This document shows positions 45,513 through 53,494 of a stretch of DNA of 64,000 bases, piece after piece. The stretch spans positions 86,900 to 150,899 of the forward strand of contig MNYM01000037.1 in the NCBI GenBank assembly GCA_001873065.1. Reading direction: 5' to 3'. The translations under genes were made by a program, and so were the position numbers. Positions within the stretch are counted from its first letter, which is position 1. Every line of letters starts with the position of its first letter. A model generated the notes under the pieces. That model was not told the DNA's origin. It made no database searches and worked only from the letters and a program-made list of their open reading frames with translations. The DNA is from Flavobacteriaceae bacterium CG2_30_31_66 (GTDB lineage: Bacteria > Bacteroidota > Bacteroidia > Flavobacteriales > Flavobacteriaceae).

Positions 45513-47063
45513 ATGAGTCAACAAGAAAAATTCTTTGAATACATCAATTCAGGTTATGCAACCAAAGGCGATTTTATTAATTTGGGTGCTGCCATGTTGG
45601 GTGAAGAAACCATCACAAATGCTTTTGTAAAAGTTCCTTTAAAAACGCTCAACAGACATGGATTAATCGCTGGAGCAACAGGAACTGGAAAAACAAAAAC
45701 CCTACAAGTGTTGGCTGAAAATTTATCAGACAAAGGAATTCCTGTTTTGTTGATGGATGTAAAAGGAGATTTATCTGGTTTGGCGCAACCAAGTCTTGGT
45801 CATCCAAAAATTGATGCTCGTCATCAAATGATTGGTTTTCCATTTGAAGCAAAGAAATTTCCAGTTGAAATTTTAACGATTTCTCAACAAAATGGTACTA
45901 GAATTCGGGCAACAATTTCGGAATTTGGCCCTGTTTTGCTATCGCGAATTTTAGATTTATCAGAAGCACAAGAAGGCATAATGGCGATTATTTTTAAATA
46001 TTGTGACGATCATAAATTGCCTTTATTAGATTTGAAAGATTTCAAAAAAGTGCTACAATACATCACCAATGAAGGAAAAGAGGAATTAGAAGCGGAATAT
46101 GGACGCATTTCTACGTCAAGCACAGGAGCTATTTTAAGAAAAATCATCGAAATTGAACATCAAGGAGGTGATTTGTTTTTTGGAGAAAAATCTTTTGAAG
46201 TTGAAGATTTAACTAGAATAGATGAAAATGGCAAAGGAATTATTTCGGTTTTAAGATTGACAGATATTCAAGACAAGCCCAAGTTATTTTCCACATTTAT
46301 GTTGCAATTATTGGCAGAAGTGTATCAAACATTTCCAGAACAAGGAGATAGTGACAGACCTGAGCTCATCATTTTTATAGATGAAGCGCATTTGGTTTTT
46401 GAAGAAGCTACAAAAGCGTTGTTAAATCAAATAGAAAGTGTGGTGAAATTGATTCGTTCTAAAGGTATTGGATTGTATTTTGTAACTCAAAATCCGAATG
46501 ATGTTCCTGAGGATATTTTAGCACAATTGGGTTTAAAAATCCAACATTCATTGAGAGCTTTCACAGCAAAAGATAGAAAAGCCATCAAATTAGCAGCCGA
46601 AAATTACCCAAACTCTGAATATTATGACACCAGTGAAGTGCTCACACAATTAGGAATTGGAGAAGCGTTTGTCTCAGTTTTAAACGAAAAAGGAATTCCA
46701 ACGCCATTAGCAAGAACGATGTTGCGTGCGCCAATGAGTAGAATGGATGTATTGACTGACAGTGAGTTAGAGGAAGTAATCAACAACTCGAAAATTGTTC
46801 ATAAATACAATCAAGAAATTGACAGAGAAAGTGCTTACGAATTATTAAACAATAAAATAGAAAGTAGTATTTTAGCAGCCGAAAAGGCAAAAAGAGAAGC
46901 CGAGTTTCAAAAAGAGCGTGAAAAATTCGAAAAAGAAAAAGCAAAACAGACTGCTAAAACAACAACAAGAAGAAGCACGGCAAAAGACCCCTTAGTAAAA
47001 GTATTGACAAGTGCCACTTTTATGAGAGCAGTTTTTGGAGTTTTGGGTAAAATAATGAAATAA
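45513..47063 (+). CDS. HerA-like ATPase of the DUF853 family
   Basis: 516 residues. Walker A is GATGTGKTKT (Lys60), Walker B is LIIFIDEAHLVF (Asp290-Glu291), and the family segment LLMDVKGDLSGLAQPS lies between them. An arginine-finger-like region IRSKGIGLYFVTQNPNDVP follows. The C-terminal 70 residues are a charged coiled coil ending in a basic Thr/Arg/Lys tail (KTTTRRSTAKDP). DUF853 proteins are cytoplasmic hexameric DNA-translocase relatives whose role is still vague. No NurA-type nuclease gene is next to it, so it is not the archaeal HerA-NurA arrangement. Confidence 0.88.
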   Translation: MSQQEKFFEYINSGYATKGDFINLGAAMLGEETITNAFVKVPLKTLNRHGLIAGATGTGKTKTLQVLAENLSDKGIPVLLMDVKGDLSGLAQPSLGHPKIDARHQMIGFPFEAKKFPVEILTISQQNGTRIRATISEFGPVLLSRILDLSEAQEGIMAIIFKYCDDHKLPLLDLKDFKKVLQYITNEGKEELEAEYGRISTSSTGAILRKIIEIEHQGGDLFFGEKSFEVEDLTRIDENGKGIISVLRLTDIQDKPKLFSTFMLQLLAEVYQTFPEQGDSDRPELIIFIDEAHLVFEEATKALLNQIESVVKLIRSKGIGLYFVTQNPNDVPEDILAQLGLKIQHSLRAFTAKDRKAIKLAAENYPNSEYYDTSEVLTQLGIGEAFVSVLNEKGIPTPLARTMLRAPMSRMDVLTDSELEEVINNSKIVHKYNQEIDRESAYELLNNKIESSILAAEKAKREAEFQKEREKFEKEKAKQTAKTTTRRSTAKDPLVKVLTSATFMRAVFGVLGKIMK

Positions 47064-47108
47064 CAATTTCAAAAAAAGAACGTTTAAAGAGTATTTAATT
47101 AACATAAA

Positions 47109-47672
47109 ATGATAAAAAAGAATTTCATAGCAATTTTTGTATTGGCAAGTTTGGTGAGTTTGACAAGCTGTAAAAACAACGATAAATTTAAAATTGAAAA
47201 AGGGAAGGTAGGTAAAATCACCACCAAAACAAAAGTAAATGAATTAAAACAAATTTTCGAGAAAGATTCAATTGTTACCATTTTAAGTGGAAAAGAATCA
47301 ACTGATAATTTTTTTAAAGAAGAAGACGAGTACCTTATTTATGAAAAAGGAGGAATTCATTTGCTAACAATTATCCCAAAAGAGCAACAAGATTCATTGT
47401 CAACTATCAAAAGTATTGAAATTCACGACAAACGTTTTGTAACAAAATCAGGATTAAATTTAGAATCAAATTTTTCTCAAATAAATGTTGATAATGCGCT
47501 GAGAGTTGAGTCAACCTTATTTTCAGTGACGCTTTTTTTAGATGAATTAAATGCCACAATTACTATTGACAAAGAAGAATTAGGCTTAAAAGAGGTTGGT
47601 ATTCAAAATGTTTCTTTAGAACAAATACCTGATTTGGCTAAAATAAAATCCTTTGTGATTTGGTTTGATTAG
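47109..47672 (+). CDS. Hypothetical lipoprotein
   Basis: 187 residues with a lipoprotein signal ending LTSC (Cys21). The mature part starts KNNDKFKIEKGKVGKITTKTKVNELKQIFEKDS (positions 22-54), suggesting a small alpha/beta domain, with later strands LFSVTLFLDELNATITI and a terminal KSFVIWFD. I do not recognise a family. It follows the ATPase by 45 bp on the same strand and may be in the same transcript. Likely periplasmic or outer-membrane inner leaflet. Confidence 0.7.
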   Translation: MIKKNFIAIFVLASLVSLTSCKNNDKFKIEKGKVGKITTKTKVNELKQIFEKDSIVTILSGKESTDNFFKEEDEYLIYEKGGIHLLTIIPKEQQDSLSTIKSIEIHDKRFVTKSGLNLESNFSQINVDNALRVESTLFSVTLFLDELNATITIDKEELGLKEVGIQNVSLEQIPDLAKIKSFVIWFD

Positions 47673-47803
47673 GGCGAATTTTGTAACAACAAAACCGCGC
47701 TTTCCATTGTATCTTTTTATGGTGCATTTGATTTTAGCCAGAAATTTAATTTCGTTTTCAGCATAAAAAGGATGCCATTCCAATCGCTTTCGCAAATTCT
47801 GAT

Positions 47804-48172
47804 ATGAACAAAAAATACTACATTCAAACATCCCCTTTTATCGTTCCAACCAATGATGGTAAATTGATTGAAGAACATTTTGGGTTGGCTTCTGATAAAA
47901 ATTCAGCAATTAGTATTGCTCACATGATTGCGCCTCCAAAATGGAGTGAACCTTTTCAAACTCCTGCTTTTGATGAATATACGTATATCATTAAAGGAAA
48001 AAAACAATTTATTATAGAACAAGAAACTATTGTTTTAGAAGCAGGACAATCTATCAAAATTGAAAAAAACACCCGAGTTCAATATTCAAATCCTTTTGAA
48101 GAATCGTGCGAATATATTGCCATTTGCACACCCGCTTTTTCTATGGATTTAGTGAATAGGGAAGAGGAGTAA
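47804..48172 (+). CDS. Cupin-fold protein
   Basis: 122 residues, one cupin domain. The conserved strands are FDEYTYIIKGKKQFII (about 46-61) and TIVLEAGQSIKIEKNTRVQYSNP (about 65-87); metal-ligand histidines of the classical cupin motif are mostly absent, with only His22 and His46-like positions questionable. It has no signal peptide. Small single-cupin proteins of this kind are sugar or ligand binders or isomerases; the activity here cannot be told. A 131-bp gap precedes it with nothing recognisable. Confidence 0.75.
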   Translation: MNKKYYIQTSPFIVPTNDGKLIEEHFGLASDKNSAISIAHMIAPPKWSEPFQTPAFDEYTYIIKGKKQFIIEQETIVLEAGQSIKIEKNTRVQYSNPFEESCEYIAICTPAFSMDLVNREEE

Positions 48173-48184
48173 ATTATAAATAAT

Positions 48185-48217
48185 ACACCTGACAGGTTTT
48201 TAAAACCTGTCAGGTGT
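48185..48217. repeat. Perfect 16-bp inverted repeat (hairpin), copy 1
   Basis: Arms at 48185-48200 and 48202-48217 are exact reverse complements around a single T. The core arm sequence is ACACCTGACAGGTTTT. A second copy at 48511-48543 differs at the second base of one arm and at the partner base of the other, so pairing is preserved. It follows the cupin gene by 12 bp and could act as a terminator, but the presence of two copies suggests a mobile or REP-like element. Confidence 0.9.
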
Positions 48218-48284
48218 GCTAAACCAACCTTTTTTATAAACATGTTACTTTCATTGGTGTATTCTTGATGTTTTCTTTTACGGA

Positions 48285-48510
48285 CGCAAGAAATACAACT
48301 GCGGATGCAAGAATTTAAAATGGACTTGCAAGAACTTAAACTGCGGACGCAAGAATTTAAAATGGACTTGCTAAAAATTAAAATGGACTAGCTAGAAATT
48401 AAAATGAAGATGCAAGAAATTAAAACAGACTTGCAAGAAATTAAAATGGACTTGCTAAAAATTAAACTGTGGACGCAAGAAATTAAAATGGACTAGCAAG
48501 AATTTTTTTT
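48285..48510. repeat. 21-nt minisatellite, ten full units and a partial one
   Basis: Unit consensus TGCAAGAAATTAAAATGGACT, length 21 but shown here as TGCAAGAAATTAAAATGGAC plus T. Ten units run without any insertion or deletion from 48285 to 48494, with an incomplete eleventh to about 48510. Units vary at the first base (C, T or A) and in the last four (GGAC T, GCGGA, AAGA, TGGA). The stretch lies exactly between the two hairpins. It is not a CRISPR array because there are no spacers. No gene covers it; short open frames are broken by TAG codons. Confidence 0.92.
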
Positions 48511-48543
48511 ATACCTGACAGGTTTTTAAAACCTGTCAGGTAT
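48511..48543. repeat. Perfect 16-bp inverted repeat (hairpin), copy 2
   Basis: Arms 48511-48526 and 48528-48543 pair exactly around a T, arm ATACCTGACAGGTTTT. Compared with copy 1 the C:G pair at the second position has become T:A. Together the two copies bracket the minisatellite. Confidence 0.9.
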
Positions 48544-48814
48544 GGTATCCTTAAAACACTACAATTTTTAACGTAGATTTTGTTTTAGTATTGATTTGGG
48601 GTGGATTGCAAAACCACCAATTGCTTTCTTCCAATGCTCTACGAAGTCTCCTGACTTCGTAGAAATAAACTCCACACAATTTAGAATGGGCTGCGAGGTC
48701 GGGAGACCATCGCAGAGCAAAGTGGAGTAAACTAATACTTTGCGGAGCTGGTAGGATGTTAGTACTGATTGCAAAACCGCACTATCGGGTTTATTTTATC
48801 ATTAATAAATATTA
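48544..48814. repeat. Gene-free stretch with several palindromic elements
   Basis: Contains GGTGG-attgcaaaa-CCACC (48600-48618); CTACGAAGTC-TCCT-GACTTCGTAG (48639-48662); and a bulged hairpin CTGCGAGGTC-GGGA-GACC-A-TCGCAG (48691-48716), itself enclosed by ACTCCAC (about 48669-48675) and GTGGAGT (about 48722-48728). The nested pairing resembles REP/cruciform elements. A 68-codon minus-strand frame across it is judged not to be a gene. Confidence 0.75.
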
Positions 48815-49255
48815 TTAAAATACTTTAGTATAGACACCTTCATTTGCATAACTAGATTTTATACTAATTTCATTAGATGATATTTTTGAAAACTCAAAAA
48901 AATATATTTCATCAGGTAAAACTATTTCAATAAAATATTTTTCATTGGTAATTTCTTCGGTAGTATAAGCTTTTATATTATTAATATTTGCCAAAATTAA
49001 TTTTTCTTCTTGACAATTTTTTTGTCCGTTTATTTCATTTATTTTGGAAAATAATGCAATACACCAATCATCTTTCATAAAAATAAAGCCTCTTTTTGAT
49101 GATGTATTAGATGTTGTATTATCCTTTTCATCTACCCAAGTACCTTGAATCCAAGATGGAGGATTTATAAAATTCTCATTTTGGAGATTAGAATCTTCAT
49201 TAGAAGAACAGCCATATAAAGTAATAGCAAAAATTAATAACAAGGTCTTTTTCAT
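48815..49255 (-). CDS. Hypothetical lipoprotein
   Basis: 146 residues with a lipoprotein signal ending YGC (Cys16, followed by SSNEDS). The mature protein has IQGTWVDEKDN and several beta strands ending SIKSSYANEGVYTKVF, which suggests a small lipocalin- or DUF-type beta barrel. No family can be named. It lies in the accessory stretch between repeats and has its own promoter region of about 210 bp. Confidence 0.65.
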   Translation of the reverse strand: MKKTLLLIFAITLYGCSSNEDSNLQNENFINPPSWIQGTWVDEKDNTTSNTSSKRGFIFMKDDWCIALFSKINEINGQKNCQEEKLILANINNIKAYTTEEITNEKYFIEIVLPDEIYFFEFSKISSNEISIKSSYANEGVYTKVF

Positions 49256-49388
49256 AGTTAATAAATTTTAATTGGTAAAGTTACATTTTAAAAATTAATA
49301 ATACTTACAGATTTCTTTATGAAATAAAAAAATAAAAATTTATCGAATATAAAAATTAAATGTATTTGTTACTATTTAAGTAAGTTTT

Positions 49389-49453
49389 TGTTTTACTATT
49401 GATGTGAAAACGGATTACAAATCCGCCTATAGGATTAAAAAAATCCGCTACAG
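49389..49453. repeat. Palindromic repeat related to the one at 48581-48618
   Basis: The segment 49389-49427 aligns with 48581-48618 (shared TGTTTTA-TATTGAT-TG, then GGATT-CAAA-CC-CC) but its stem is CGGATT-ACA-AATCCG (49411-49425). A second small palindrome GGATT...AATCC follows (49432-49446). Both stems differ in sequence while staying paired, as expected for a dispersed structured repeat. Confidence 0.6.
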
Positions 49454-49467
49454 TTTGTTATTCTCTT

Positions 49468-50850
49468 TTATTCAGTTTTAATCAGTTCGATTTCATTTCT
49501 TAAATTATTCAATTCATTTTGTAAATCAGTTTTTAGATTGTCAAAATATTCGGTCCAATTGTTAATTGATGAAATTGTTTTATAGGTTTCATTCTCTTTA
49601 ATTTCAACAATATTTTCCAATACGTCATTTATTTGCTTTTTGATTTTTTGAATTGCTAATTTAAGTTTTTCATTTTCTGTAACAGTTTCTGATTTTGATT
49701 TGAAAAAGTTTTGATTTTCTAAAGAGTTTAGTATTTCATTCACTTTACCAATGTCATTACTGTCATAAGCATTTTTTAGTTCAATAAACATTTTTTCAGC
49801 TTCATCTTTCATTTCGTCATTTACTTTATCAGGATGACATAAAATAGAGGCTTTTCTAAATTTTACTTTTAGTTCTTTTTTTTGAACATCATTAAGGTCG
49901 AAATGCTTTTTTTCTTTATCTTCTTTAATTTGTTGGTTATATTGCTCTTCGTCTTTTTCTGCTTCCTTAAATTTCTCCTTGTTATTTTTGAATTTTATTT
50001 TTCGGAAATATAAAATTTTAGACATTATATCACCAAGCTCTTTACTGTGTCTATGCTGAAAATCTAATAATTGTTTTTCAATATCAATTTTTTCGTTATT
50101 GTAGGCATTTAATTGAATTTCTAGGTTTTTTAGCTCTAATTTCAGCGCAACAACTTCTTCATCAATCCAAATAATTAGGTTTTCATTCTTGTGATTATTT
50201 ATAAATTCTTGAATTTGATTAATAGTTAGAGAATAATTTTTGTTATTTATAGATTTAGAAATTGACTTTAATTCTTTATTACTATGATATTGATTTAACT
50301 TTTTACTTACATTATCAATGGAATCAATATCTTCTAAAAAAATGAAATTTTTTATTATTTCTAAACGTCTAATAATTTTATCTAAATCAATTCTATAATC
50401 TATTATTTTAACATCTTTATTAAATTGATTATGAAGTTTATTGAATTCATTTATAAACTGTTTTGCTAATTCATCATCTCCCTTAGTAATTACTATATTT
50501 TCGGAATTAGTTTTAGCTTTTCTTGTCCAATTATAAGAACCAGAAATAACAGTTTTTTCATCTATTACACAAAATTTATGGTGTATTAAATCTTTATTTG
50601 AATTTCCATATAATAATATTTGAAAATTTTCTGACCTATAATAATCATAATCAATACTTGATTGTTTGTTTATAAAGTCATCTGAAGTTATTATAGAAAC
50701 GGTACAACCTTCTTTTACTTTTTTTTCTAATTCGTGAAATAAAACATCATCAGTAAACCAAGCAACAGCTACATAAATTGATTGTTTTGCTTCTTGAATT
50801 TCTTGTTTTATTCTTTTATTTATATTTTGAAATATAGCTTCTGTTATCAT
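49468..50850 (-). CDS. PLD-family nuclease fused to coiled coil and J-domain
   Basis: 460 residues. Residues about 1-150 form a single phospholipase-D/nuclease domain with HHKFCVID (HxKxxxxD: His90, Lys92, Asp97) and GSYNWT (104-109). Residues about 150-320 are mostly charged helices and coiled coil. A J-domain follows (about 320-378) with the diagnostic HPD at 339-341 in ILCHPDKVNDE, then a C-terminal coiled coil. One HKD motif means it probably works as a dimer, as in BfiI or Nuc-type nucleases. The J-domain would recruit DnaK. It is last in an operon with an LRR gene (7-bp gap). Very AT-rich. A defence or stress role is inference only. Confidence 0.82.
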   Translation of the reverse strand: MITEAIFQNINKRIKQEIQEAKQSIYVAVAWFTDDVLFHELEKKVKEGCTVSIITSDDFINKQSSIDYDYYRSENFQILLYGNSNKDLIHHKFCVIDEKTVISGSYNWTRKAKTNSENIVITKGDDELAKQFINEFNKLHNQFNKDVKIIDYRIDLDKIIRRLEIIKNFIFLEDIDSIDNVSKKLNQYHSNKELKSISKSINNKNYSLTINQIQEFINNHKNENLIIWIDEEVVALKLELKNLEIQLNAYNNEKIDIEKQLLDFQHRHSKELGDIMSKILYFRKIKFKNNKEKFKEAEKDEEQYNQQIKEDKEKKHFDLNDVQKKELKVKFRKASILCHPDKVNDEMKDEAEKMFIELKNAYDSNDIGKVNEILNSLENQNFFKSKSETVTENEKLKLAIQKIKKQINDVLENIVEIKENETYKTISSINNWTEYFDNLKTDLQNELNNLRNEIELIKTE

Positions 50851-50857
50851 CTTATTA

Positions 50858-51826
50858 TTAGGATATGCGGATATTTAAGAATGCAAATTGTAACCTAACT
50901 TTTTGAACCTCATTAATTGGATTTAAACCTAACCTTAAAGACTTTAAACTTCTTATATGTATGAGTGGCATTATATTGCTAATATTATTTGCAGAAATAT
51001 TTAGACTCTCTAAATTTTTAAAATTTATAAAATCTTCCACATTTTTAATATTATTTTGAGCTAACGATAAATGTTTCAAGTTTTTTAAATTATATAAAGG
51101 TGAAAAATCTTCAATTTTATTATTATACAAGTTTATAAGGTTTAATTCGTTTAAGTTAGCCAAAGAAGATATATCTGTAATTTCATTGTGATGTAAATGT
51201 AATGTTTTTAGTTTTGTTAAATTTTCTAATCCTTTTAAATCTTTAATGTTGTTCAAACCAAGATAAAGAGTTTTAAGATTTTTTAATTTATTAATTGGTT
51301 TTATTCCATTTTTTAGGTTATTTCTGGATAAATAAAAATATTCTAATTCTTGCATTTCCCCAACCGAATCTATATTATCTAATTGGGTAGAGCCTATTTT
51401 TAGTTTGTTTAAGGTTTTTAGTTTTAAAAGAGGTTTTAAATCTTTAATTTTTTTATTTTCATCTATTGATATAAATTTTAAATTGATAATTGTTTTAAGT
51501 TCAGTTTTATTAGGTCTTTCAGTTATGCCATTTTCCTCAATAATCTTTATTGGTTCTTTGTAATGATTACCACCTATAAAGCGGTCATCAAAAGCTTTGA
51601 GTGGGTCATCAAAAGCTTTGATTAAAGGTATTTCGTGTTTTGGTTTATTTATATAAAAATTGAAAATTTTTTTCCAATTATCATCTAGTTCATCCCACCA
51701 TTCAAAATCCTTTTCTGTAGGCTGTTGTATTTCGCTAATAATTTTATTAGTAATTGTAATAATATTATCAGTTTTTTTTAGAACATTGTTGTTTATTTTA
51801 ACGAGATTATTTTGTTTAGATTTCAT
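50858..51826 (-). CDS. Leucine-rich repeat protein
   Basis: 322 residues without a signal peptide, so cytoplasmic. Residues about 1-105 are a helical N-terminal region with EWWDELDDNWKKIFNFYI (about 42-59). Residues about 110-320 form about nine LRR units of roughly 22 residues of SDS22/internalin type (pattern LKTLxLxxNxIxDIxxL). A 7-residue tandem duplication (KAFDDPL/KAFDDRF) sits just before the repeats. LRR solenoids bind proteins. The start codon overlaps the end of the upstream gene by 11 bp, and the PLD/J-domain gene follows after 7 bp, so the three are probably translated together. Confidence 0.85.
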   Translation of the reverse strand: MKSKQNNLVKINNNVLKKTDNIITITNKIISEIQQPTEKDFEWWDELDDNWKKIFNFYINKPKHEIPLIKAFDDPLKAFDDRFIGGNHYKEPIKIIEENGITERPNKTELKTIINLKFISIDENKKIKDLKPLLKLKTLNKLKIGSTQLDNIDSVGEMQELEYFYLSRNNLKNGIKPINKLKNLKTLYLGLNNIKDLKGLENLTKLKTLHLHHNEITDISSLANLNELNLINLYNNKIEDFSPLYNLKNLKHLSLAQNNIKNVEDFINFKNLESLNISANNISNIMPLIHIRSLKSLRLGLNPINEVQKVRLQFAFLNIRIS

Positions 51827-52295
51827 AATAAGTTTTTTTAATTATATCATGTTTGTCATAATCTATATCACATTCATCTTCCAAAATCTGAAACAATTGA
51901 TTTACTGTTTTTATTAAACTAAAATTTTCTGCTAAACTATTTAAATCTTTAATTTTATTTATTTCTGTTATATAATTTTTCAAATTATGAAATTCACCAC
52001 AGTTTGCAATTGTAGATACAAAATAACCTAAAAATTTCATTGAATTATTCTCAATAATATCAAATCGTTTAATATAAATATGCTCTTTTGAAAAAGAATT
52101 ATCATTCTTTAGATATTTTAATCCTAAATTATTTAAATATCGTGAATCAATATTTATCTCTCTTTTTATTAAGCTTTCTTCTGTTAAGACGATTTTTTTC
52201 TTTTCATTATTTATCAAAAAAATTTCTTCGTTTTCAGTATCTAGTTCAGCGAGTTTCCACCTTCCTTTTATTTTTATTTCATAATATTTTTTCAT
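51816..52295 (-). CDS. Unknown protein, first gene of the LRR/PLD operon
   Basis: 159 residues, no signal peptide or membrane span. The N-terminal 45 residues look like a small beta barrel (YYEIKIKGRWKLAELDTENE, positions 4-23, then IFLINNEKKKIVLTEE); the remainder is helical and rich in Asn, Lys and Ile. I recognise no family. It overlaps the LRR gene by 11 bp, which indicates translational coupling. It probably acts together with the LRR and PLD/J proteins. Confidence 0.7.
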   Translation of the reverse strand: MKKYYEIKIKGRWKLAELDTENEEIFLINNEKKKIVLTEESLIKREINIDSRYLNNLGLKYLKNDNSFSKEHIYIKRFDIIENNSMKFLGYFVSTIANCGEFHNLKNYITEINKIKDLNSLAENFSLIKTVNQLFQILEDECDIDYDKHDIIKKTYYEI

Positions 52296-52446
52296 TCTGT
52301 TGATTTAATTCTGACGACGTTATTGTATATGATTATTGGTGTATTTAATTTAGCAAATAAAAACGGAATAGAAAATCCGCAAGGATTTTTGTATGCAAGC
52401 TAAAACTAACCATTAATTATATACGTTTTTATTGTTCGTAGTTCTT

Positions 52447-53424
52447 TCACGATGATAATTTGTTAATATTATTAATCAATAACTTTTTATTTTTAATTGA
52501 TTGCCCAAAAAGAAAGTTTGAATATTCATCTATTTTATCAAAATCTTCGTAATAAATATTTTTAAACCTTTTGTAAGAATCGTAAGGAAAAAATTTAAAG
52601 ACTATATCAAAAGAATAATTCAATAATTTTTGTAAGTCCAACTCAATGTTATTCGCTGAACAAATATTATAAAAATGATTTAAAATGTAATGAATTCTAA
52701 TCAACGAGTGAGGATGAGAATTTTCCTTTAAGTAGAATTCTTCAATATTTTTGTCATATGAAAACTCTCTATTAAAAAACAATAAAAAGGTTAATAATAA
52801 ACTTCCTGTTCCTATTGAAAAGATAATTTCAGGTTCAATGTTAACTTTTTTAGGAATTCTAACATATAGTTCTATTAAATAAAATGAGACAAATTGGGCG
52901 CCGTTTAAATCTGCATCAAACTCAAATAAATGTTTTTCTAAATCAAACTCACATTTACGAGGTGTTTCATGGAAATTTAAAACACCATTTGATTTATGTA
53001 AAAAATGAGTTAATTCATGATATGTTGTAAAAGTCAACGAGCATTGCAAAAACAATTTTTCAATAGGATATGAAATGTTGTTTTGCAAAACTTTATAATT
53101 GGATTTCTTTAATAGCAAATCTTTTAAGTTATCATTTTCTACAAATTGATTGTGAAGATTGTTTATTAATGCATTAGTAACTCGAATTACGTGGATATTA
53201 TTTTTACAATCTGCTCCAGCGTTACTTGAAAATGTGTTTCCAAAATAAAAAAAATATTCCTTAATTGAAAAATCAGCACAAAACTTTTGTATCGCTTTAT
53301 AGGAAAAATCAAAATAAGACTGGAAAATATCGCTTATTGGACTTGAATCAAATTCGTAAATATCGGAATTTGGAATAGGTAAGTTCTGTTTTTTTAAAAT
53401 TTCAATGTGTTTCTCGTATGTCAA
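52447..53424 (-). CDS. Putative zinc metallopeptidase (HExxH)
   Basis: 325 residues, no signal peptide. It contains YHELTHFLHKS, giving His136-Glu137-xx-His140, and about 30 residues later FEFDADLNGAQF, where an acidic residue could be the third zinc ligand as in gluzincins. A hydrophobic stretch (about 205-222, FSIGTGSLLLTFLLFF) may be buried or a membrane segment. The rest shows no named domain. It lies 151 bp upstream of the three-gene LRR/PLD set on the same strand and shares its very low GC content. Whether it belongs to the same system is not clear. Confidence 0.65.
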   Translation of the reverse strand: MTYEKHIEILKKQNLPIPNSDIYEFDSSPISDIFQSYFDFSYKAIQKFCADFSIKEYFFYFGNTFSSNAGADCKNNIHVIRVTNALINNLHNQFVENDNLKDLLLKKSNYKVLQNNISYPIEKLFLQCSLTFTTYHELTHFLHKSNGVLNFHETPRKCEFDLEKHLFEFDADLNGAQFVSFYLIELYVRIPKKVNIEPEIIFSIGTGSLLLTFLLFFNREFSYDKNIEEFYLKENSHPHSLIRIHYILNHFYNICSANNIELDLQKLLNYSFDIVFKFFPYDSYKRFKNIYYEDFDKIDEYSNFLFGQSIKNKKLLINNINKLSS

Positions 53425-53494
53425 TTTTTATATTTTTTTTCTACATTAAGCACAACAAGTTTATATCTGTAAGTAATATACTTTTTAAATCTTT

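Noticed and set aside
47616..47831. 71-codon minus-strand frame between the lipoprotein and cupin genes
   Set aside because: It overlaps the ends of both supported genes and shows no protein-like pattern.
48285..48510. Regular repeats that might be a CRISPR array
   Set aside because: Units are directly adjacent with a 21-nt period, have no spacers, and no cas genes are near.
48568..48774. 68-codon minus-strand frame in the repeat-rich stretch
   Set aside because: It is made of the palindromic elements themselves, has no signal or domain, and similar frames arise wherever such repeats occur.
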